Shown here: one piece after another, positions 59,740 through 64,000 of the stretch
Layout: every line of letters begins with the position of its first letter
How positions within the stretch are numbered: position 1 is the first letter of the stretch
Source: Mycobacterium sp. EPa45
GTDB lineage: Bacteria > Actinomycetota > Actinomycetes > Mycobacteriales > Mycobacteriaceae
Direction: 5' to 3'
Length of the DNA stretch: 64,000 nt
Assembly: GCF_001021385.1 (NCBI RefSeq)
Contig: NZ_CP011773.1
Location: forward strand, 3,162,001 to 3,226,000
Made by a program: the position numbers and the translations under genes
Notes under the pieces: generated by a model
The model's database searches: none
The model's input: the letters and a program-made list of their open reading frames with translations, nothing else
Told to the model about the DNA's origin: nothing

Positions 59740-60354
59740 GTGCTGCACAATGGGACGGTGCGAGAGACCGCGACGAGCCGCGAAGCCCAGCGTCGTCGGA
59801 CGCGCGCGCGGGTTCTGGACGCCGCCATCGTCGAGTTTCAGCGGGCCGGTGCGAGTTCGGCGGATATCAACGCCATCGTCGAAGCCGCCGGCGTTGCCCG
59901 AAGCACCTTCTATTTTCACTTCCCGACCAAAGAGCATGTCCTGCTTGAGCTGATCCGCCGTGACGAAGAATTCCTCGGTGAGGAACTCAGCCGATTCCTG
60001 GAGGCCCGGCATGACCTGGGTGCGGTTTTCGAGGAAGTCATCAGGCTGGTCGTCGAGCTCGAAACTCGCTGGGGTGCAGCGCTTTTCCGGGATGTGATCA
60101 GCCTTTACTTTTCACCGGAGCTTGCCCGAGACGAACGGTGGAGCAGACACCCGACCTTCGTCTTGCTGGCCGCCGAGATCGAACGGGCCCGAATCCGCGG
60201 CGAACTCTACGACGACGTCGAGGCTTACGACGGTGCCGCCTTCTTCCTCATCGGACTGCATGCGGTACTCATCAGCGCCAGGGATACGGGTGCCGCGCGC
60301 GACGTGATGCTCAAGAAATTCGTGAAGAGCACGTTGCGCAGCCTTCGCCCTTAG
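59740..60354 (+). CDS. TetR-family regulator
   Basis: About 204 residues. RARVLDAAIVEFQRAGASSADINAIVEAAGVARSTFYFHFPTKEHVL in order is a clear TetR helix-turn-helix; the remaining helices form the ligand pocket. GTG at 59740 is used; GTG at 59758 is an alternative. It faces the membrane operon and ends overlapping the convergent SnoaL-like gene by 4 bp. Confidence 0.85.
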   Translation: MLHNGTVRETATSREAQRRRTRARVLDAAIVEFQRAGASSADINAIVEAAGVARSTFYFHFPTKEHVLLELIRRDEEFLGEELSRFLEARHDLGAVFEEVIRLVVELETRWGAALFRDVISLYFSPELARDERWSRHPTFVLLAAEIERARIRGELYDDVEAYDGAAFFLIGLHAVLISARDTGAARDVMLKKFVKSTLRSLRP

Positions 60355-60758
60355 GCGCCGGTGTCCTCGATGAGGACGCGGTAGCGGCGCACACTGAATC
60401 GCCACACCCCGTCGACGCGACGCAGTTCATCGTCATAGGCCCCGACGAGCTGGCGTGTTGTTCCGTCGTGAAAGCGCAGCTGCTCCAAGCAGTAGGACCG
60501 CGCGGTCGCGGTCGTTCCGTCGACGACGATCGCCCCGATCTGAGTCATGAATGCCATGTGCGACAGGGCTTTCCAAATGCCACGCCAGTGCGTGCGCAGC
60601 TCGTCGAGGCCGCGACACTCGCCACCGCTGCCATACCGTTCACCGTCGTTGGTCCAGCAGTCCAGGTAGTCGTCGAGATCCTGCCGGGTGACCGCATCAC
60701 TGTAGCTGTCGAAGCGTTCCCGGATGGCGAGGCGATCGTCGATCGGGCCACTGAACAC
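60351..60758 (-). CDS. SnoaL/NTF2-like protein
   Basis: 135 residues: RERFDSYSDAVTRQDLDDYLDCWTNDGER start, then GIWKALSHMAFMTQIGAIVVDG and DGVWRFSVRRYRVL. NTF2 fold; enzyme or binding protein. GTG start with AAGGAG at good spacing. Convergent with TetR. Upstream are GTGC/GCAC repeats at 60803. Confidence 0.78.
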   Translation of the reverse strand: MFSGPIDDRLAIRERFDSYSDAVTRQDLDDYLDCWTNDGERYGSGGECRGLDELRTHWRGIWKALSHMAFMTQIGAIVVDGTTATARSYCLEQLRFHDGTTRQLVGAYDDELRRVDGVWRFSVRRYRVLIEDTGA

Positions 60759-60802
60759 GAAGCAACTCCTTCCGCAGGCGAGGCTGCCCCCGTAAGGCTA
60801 TT

Positions 60803-60819
60803 GTGCTAAAGCACTGTGC
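60803..60819. promoter_or_regulatory. overlapping GTGC/GCAC inverted repeats
   Basis: GTGCT-AA-AGCAC followed at once by GCAC-T-GTGC, 45 bp before the SnoaL-like start. Two overlapping dyads suggest cooperative binding of a dimer. Confidence 0.4.
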
Positions 60820-60854
60820 GACTGAACTATTCGCGTATTGCGGGTCCAGTCAGG

Positions 60855-60891
60855 CATGGGTCATTATGTCACTGTGACGTAATGACCCATG
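60855..60891. repeat. near-perfect 37-bp palindrome
   Basis: CATGGGTCATTATGTCAC (60855-60872) and GTGACGTAATGACCCATG (60874-60891) around one T, with a single mismatch. It contains TTATGTCA, which recurs at 61273. The 60759-61390 stretch shows no gene apart from these sites. Confidence 0.75.
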
Positions 60892-61255
60892 CGGTCCCGG
60901 ATGGAGCAGGGGCAGAGGTATCCGCGAGTGGGGTCGAACCGTGCGGGCAAAGCCGTGCGAGAGCTTTCGAACCCCGCCGGCCCGCCAGGCCACTGGTCCG
61001 GGAAGCCGGGCTTGCACACGGCCGACGCACGTGTGCGCGGCTGCATAAACGTCACGGTGACGAATTGGTGATTTGACCTTGGACTTCGGCAAGCCTGGAA
61101 CCGAGGACGCCGCGTGTTTCGGAGCGATTCCGTTCACCCAGCGGCGGCGGCATCGCGAGCGGCGCGGTCCCGAAGCGATTGCGTTCGTCCAGCAGCAGTG
61201 TGCACGCCAAAACTTGGTGAGAGATGCGGCGCTCCGGGTTGATCGAGGTCCAGGT
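60892..61255. other. non-coding stretch, no gene seen
   Basis: Open frames here have no start/ribosome site or family pattern, and no tRNA fold is found. An imperfect inverted repeat lies around 60929-60975 (GGGGTCGAAC with TTCGAACCCC). It may be degraded sequence between two recombination-like palindromes. Confidence 0.5.
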
Positions 61256-61283
61256 TTTGCCGATAAGCCACATTATGTCAGGT
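61256..61283 (+). repeat. dif/XerCD-like recombination site
   Basis: TTTGCCGATAA (XerC-like arm), GCCACA (6-bp centre) and TTATGTCAGGT (XerD-like arm) form the 11-6-11 layout of dif. The CCGATAA and ACATTATGTCA blocks match the actinobacterial dif consensus as I remember it. An inverted second TTATGTCAGG arm follows, so it may also be the attachment site of a Xer-using element. Confidence 0.55.
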
Positions 61284-61296
61284 TGTCCTGACATAA
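61273..61296. repeat. palindrome TTATGTCAGG-TTGT-CCTGACATAA
   Basis: Perfect 10-bp arms around four bases; the left arm is the XerD-like half of the site at 61256. It shares TTATGTCA with the palindrome at 60855, so both may bind the same protein. Confidence 0.65.
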
Positions 61297-61345
61297 CGAC
61301 ATATACCTAGATATTACCACACCACCACCACCACGGTCGTCGTCT

Positions 61346-61383
61346 CAGTGCAGTTGTCATTTTCGCAGTGAAGTTGTCCTTTT
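61346..61383. repeat. tandem CAGTGnAGTTGTCnTTTT motifs, possible IS end
   Basis: CAGTGCAGTTGTCATTTT (61346) and CAGTGAAGTTGTCCTTTT (61366) are 20 bp apart and differ at two positions. Repeated motifs of this kind occur at the ends of some insertion sequences (IS21 type). No transposase gene is visible; a gene fragment starts just after. Confidence 0.4.
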
Positions 61384-61390
61384 ACGGTTT

Positions 61391-61693
61391 GGGGGGCCAG
61401 CCAGCACCTACCGGGCACTATGTCGACACCAACGGCTATGGATTTCCGGCCTGGGCCCGTCATATTTCACCAAGCTGATGTACTTCGCCGGTTACGATGC
61501 GAAACCTCACATGTCGCCGCCACTTATCATGCACGACAACGTAATTGAAGGTCTCGCCCGAGTCACTCAGCAGCCGTGGCGAGCAACGGTTGAGGACTAT
61601 CTGCGCTACATCGACCTAAGCGAAGACATGGCCGACAAGCACAACACCACACCCGACGTGATCGAACGCCGCCTTTTCGATCTCGGATCCTAG
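61391..61693 (+). pseudogene. 3' fragment of an OGG-like (8-oxoguanine glycosylase-fold) gene
   Basis: The frame reads LWISGLGPSYFTKLMYFAGYD and on to a stop at 61693. GLGPSYFTKLMYFAG resembles the C-terminal half of mycobacterial OGG-fold proteins of unknown activity. No start codon with a ribosome site precedes it and the frame meets the IS-like motifs, so the 5' part appears lost. Internal ATG at 61478 would give only 71 residues. Confidence 0.55.
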
Positions 61694-61719
61694 GCAGCCG
61701 ACAACCGATCGCCGCCGGA

Positions 61720-62175
61720 CTACGTGCCGGGCTGACGCCAGCGGGTGAACACTTCACGATCGACCCGCGTGAGCTTGATCGGCACCTTGATCGGTCTGTC
61801 GGTCCGGCCAGGATGCGGCTCCGGTGGGCGACGCACCAGGGATGTCACCTTGGCCTTGGCCTTGCTCACCAGATAGGTGGGGTGTGCGCCGTGGATGCTG
61901 GCGCGCATCTGCCCCCAGGGGTCGATCGCGACCCAAAACGGGGGCTGAGCCTTGGCCTGCTGGACCCACTCGCTGTCGCGGTCACCGTCGAGGTAGAACT
62001 CGGGCGGCCCCTTCACCGTTCGGCGCCCGACGATGAACACCTGGATGTAGGTGAAGAAAGCGCTCTCTTGCATGGAGTCGATTTCCCCCACGAGCTGCCA
62101 GTGACTGCCGGGGGTGGCGCCGTCGAAGTCGATGTCCGGCGACGTCGCCGACACCCATACCTGCGGTCTGGTCAT
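61720..62175 (-). CDS. unknown protein, about 151 aa
   Basis: RPQVWVSATSPDIDFDG at the start, a Trp-rich centre (SHWQLVG, FFTYIQVFIVG, FWVAIDPWGQMRASIH) and a basic tail rich in Arg and Pro. No signal peptide, no membrane helix, no known family. ATG at 62175 has AGGATTG upstream; an alternative start is at 62229. It lies 78 bp after the next gene on the same strand and may share its promoter. Confidence 0.5.
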   Translation of the reverse strand: MTRPQVWVSATSPDIDFDGATPGSHWQLVGEIDSMQESAFFTYIQVFIVGRRTVKGPPEFYLDGDRDSEWVQQAKAQPPFWVAIDPWGQMRASIHGAHPTYLVSKAKAKVTSLVRRPPEPHPGRTDRPIKVPIKLTRVDREVFTRWRQPGT

Positions 62176-62253
62176 GAAAACAATCCTGCCTGCTGATGCA
62201 GGCGCTGGAACGAGAAGCGCCAGCTTCATCGCGGCCTCTCCGGGCGCGGCGCG

Positions 62254-63378
62254 TCACGGCGAACCCGGTTCCTGCCACCTGCCGCTGTTGTCGAGGAGCC
62301 GCAAGGCCGTGGCCCTGTCGACCCAGCGGGGCGGCAGCGGCTTCTTCAGCGCCGCGGCGACCACGTCGATGGCCTTGCGTGAGAAATCGACCTCGTCGAG
62401 CTTGGGTGTGATGCGCGGTGCGCGCAGCACGTCGGCCTGGCGCTGAGTCGCCGACAGCTTTCCGTCCGTCCGATCCATCGGGTCGACCATGTCGATCAAC
62501 CCAAACTCTTCCAGTTCGTGGCGTGCGGCGAACGCCTCGGGAGCCAGACCGTAGAACTGCCACCGCACCAGCTGAGGCAACGCCACACCATCAGCATCCT
62601 TGCGGGACCGCGGCCGCCCCCACTGGGCAATCACCGCCAACAGTGTCGCCATCTCTTCCCCGGTCAGCACCAGATGCCACCCCGCCCGAAAGAAGCCCGC
62701 CGGCAGAATCACTGACTCCTCGGCGGCCGGGACGAGATAGGGCTTCCGAGAGAGGTCCTCGCGATAGAGGCTGAACCCGTCGAACCTGCTCCTGCTCTTC
62801 CACGCCCCGACGCCCACCAGGTCATGATCTGCCAGCTTGGCCAACGCCCGAGTCATGCGCAGATTGAGCTCACGGTTCGGGACAGAAGGCGCCAGCAGCC
62901 CGCACAGCTCACCCCAGCCACCCACGCCGGTGTTATCGCGCTCATTCGCCCACCGCGCACCGGGCTCAAATTCCAGATGGGCGATGTAGATCAGGCTCAG
63001 ATACACCTGCAGCGCATTACTGGGCCGGTACAGCAGCCTGCTCAGCGGTGGCCGGGAATCAACGTCGGCCTTCACCAACTCTCTCGCGGTCTTGGGCTGC
63101 GGATCGTCTTCCCGGGGCGGCCGTGCGCTGGCCAAACGCACGAAGCGTTTCCGTATCCGGACCTCCGGGTGGTCGTTCTCGTCGTCCAGCTGTTCGTACT
63201 TAGCGGTGGCGCGGGTGATCGCCGCCGCCTGGGTATCGAGCTTCTCGCGGCGCCGCATCCTAACGCTACGGGCCTGCTGAATGGCCGCTTTCGTCTCGCG
63301 GTCCCACTGCTCCCGCTTCGCGCCGGCCGCCTCCACGACATCCATGCCGATCTTCATGTGGAAGCGCCGAGAATTCAT
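62254..63378 (-). CDS. unknown, helix-rich, possibly DNA-binding protein
   Basis: 374 residues. A highly charged N-terminus with a likely coiled coil (AAGAKREQWDRETKAAIQQARSVRMRRREK in order) is followed by winged-helix-like segments (VYLSLIYIAHLEFEPG, LNLRMTRALAKLADHDLVGVG). This resembles replication or regulatory proteins of plasmids and integrated elements, but no family is identified. TAGGAG precedes the ATG. An inverted repeat lies upstream. Confidence 0.6.
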   Translation of the reverse strand: MNSRRFHMKIGMDVVEAAGAKREQWDRETKAAIQQARSVRMRRREKLDTQAAAITRATAKYEQLDDENDHPEVRIRKRFVRLASARPPREDDPQPKTARELVKADVDSRPPLSRLLYRPSNALQVYLSLIYIAHLEFEPGARWANERDNTGVGGWGELCGLLAPSVPNRELNLRMTRALAKLADHDLVGVGAWKSRSRFDGFSLYREDLSRKPYLVPAAEESVILPAGFFRAGWHLVLTGEEMATLLAVIAQWGRPRSRKDADGVALPQLVRWQFYGLAPEAFAARHELEEFGLIDMVDPMDRTDGKLSATQRQADVLRAPRITPKLDEVDFSRKAIDVVAAALKKPLPPRWVDRATALRLLDNSGRWQEPGSP

Positions 63379-63409
63379 GGGTAGCTCCTAACGGGGTATG
63401 CGCTGGCGG

Positions 63410-63432
63410 CATATACCTGATGAGGTTATATG
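63410..63432. promoter_or_regulatory. AT-rich inverted repeat before the 62254-63378 gene
   Basis: CATATACCT faces AGGTTATATG (one-base bulge) around GATG, 32 bp upstream of the ATG. On the minus strand it gives TATAAC, a good -10. Probable promoter with operator. Confidence 0.45.
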
Positions 63433-63529
63433 AGTATGTCTACGAGCCGCCACCGGCCACCCTGACAGCCGCCAGCGCTTACCCACATGGCCCAAGAATT
63501 CAGAGGCCGCTACGGCGCAGCATGCGTGC

Positions 63530-63727
63530 ATGGCGAAGCATGACGATGAGCCCAGCGAGCTCGAGCGAGTGGCCCGAGCGGGTTGGATGGTGACCCTGCG
63601 GTACCGCCTGCTCCTGCCAACCACCCAGCCTCCCTCGCGGTCGGCAAAGTGGCGATGGGCGGCCGGCGGGGCGTCGGCGGCGCTGGCGGTCACCGACGTC
63701 ATCACCAAGCTGGGCTGGTTCGGGTGA
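63530..63727 (+). CDS. small hypothetical protein with one possible membrane helix
   Basis: 65 residues: charged start MAKHDDEPSELERVARAGW, then a weakly hydrophobic end (WAAGGASAALAVTDVITKLGWFG). No good ribosome site and no family. Low support; the remaining 63433-63894 stretch shows no gene. Confidence 0.3.
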   Translation: MAKHDDEPSELERVARAGWMVTLRYRLLLPTTQPPSRSAKWRWAAGGASAALAVTDVITKLGWFG

Positions 63728-63894
63728 CCCCGAGGGTGGCGAGGCCCACTGGATGTCAGCTATCCCTTCCGCTACCCCACCGCGATCTCATCAACCGCCT
63801 GGCCCCCGCCGCCAAACGGGCCGCCTCCTCGTCCAGCAGCCAACCGCGGAACCCCTGTGGCACTGCATATTCCGCCAGGTGGGAAGATGGGCGC

Positions 63895-64000
63895 ATGGAG
63901 GAGGGCGTCGAGCAGCCGCTCACGGGCTTCAATTTCAGCTACTGGTTCAGCTGTGTTGAATGCGGGCGGCGCGTCGAGATCGCCGCCGACCTCTACGAAC
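63895..64000 (+). CDS. start of a gene running off the window, Cys motif
   Basis: ATG at 63895 opens a frame to the edge: MEEGVEQPLTGFNFSYWFSC, then VECGRRVEIAADLYE. The C-x2-C pair suggests half a zinc ribbon. Too short to identify. Confidence 0.45.
   Translation, partial: MEEGVEQPLTGFNFSYWFSCVECGRRVEIAADLYE

Noticed and set aside
60889..61076. Possible tRNA or small genes in the gap after the SnoaL-like gene
   Set aside because: GTTCGAA-like pieces are present but no cloverleaf can be formed, and open frames have no start signals.
63388..63708. 106-residue minus-strand open frame
   Set aside because: Ser/Arg-rich, opposite another weak frame, no ribosome site; not listed as a gene.
1..64000. 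CRISPR arrays
   Set aside because: No regularly spaced identical repeats with unique spacers were seen in any gap.

Overview
The window looks like a chromosomal segment of a fast-growing mycobacterium (Mycolicibacterium/Mycobacterium). The evidence is high G+C with GTG starts, an MCE-family protein at the left edge, a DUF222/HNH (13E12-type) gene, an F420/LLM-type oxidoreductase, a mycofactocin-type SDR, FadD/FadE proteins, an SseB-like rhodanese and a cyclase/MscS pair resembling Rv2435c/Rv2434c of M. tuberculosis. Family names come from reading motifs and from memory of family members; no database was searched.

Region 1 (1-40182) is a large catabolic island for a cyclic, steroid- or terpenoid-like substrate. 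It has four KstD-like flavoproteins, a KshA-like Rieske oxygenase, three Baeyer-Villiger-type monooxygenases, two HsaA-like flavin monooxygenases, two HsaC-like extradiol dioxygenases, an HsaD-like C-C hydrolase, a lone KshB-like 2Fe-2S ferredoxin, five SDRs, two HSL-type esterases, FadD, FadE, a crotonase and several SnoaL/Dabb small proteins. PadR, TetR and IclR regulators sit among them, most beside a palindrome. Its central feature is a duplicated gene block: flavoprotein / dioxygenase / flavin monooxygenase on the minus strand, divergent from a BVMO on the plus strand. It occurs at 22220-27919 and again, same order and orientation, at 34031-39322, with a DUF222/HNH gene between the copies. 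Read together, the enzymes could oxidise and desaturate a ring, hydroxylate it to a catechol, cleave it and hydrolyse the product. The substrate cannot be read from sequence.

Region 2 (40183-60758) is a more ordinary set of genes: a degenerate class III cyclase overlapping an MscS channel with a cNMP domain, L-2-hydroxyglutarate oxidase, a DUF1214 protein with a sulfotransferase, MarR, EamA and MFS transporters, a thioesterase, a P1 peptidase, and an overlapping chain sseB / small membrane protein / K+ channel / thiolase / DUF35. A four-gene membrane operon (two paralogous multi-pass proteins plus orphan oxidase subunit III- and IV-like proteins) follows, with a divergent TetR. The gap between the P1 peptidase and sseB holds three consecutive hairpins, two with C-rich loops, which may encode a small RNA.

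Region 3 (60759-64000) changes character. It has a long non-coding stretch with an almost perfect 37-bp palindrome, a site resembling an actinobacterial XerCD/dif site joined to an inverted second arm, tandem motifs like an insertion-sequence end beside a gene fragment, and then unfamiliar genes typical of a mobile or variable region that runs off the right edge.
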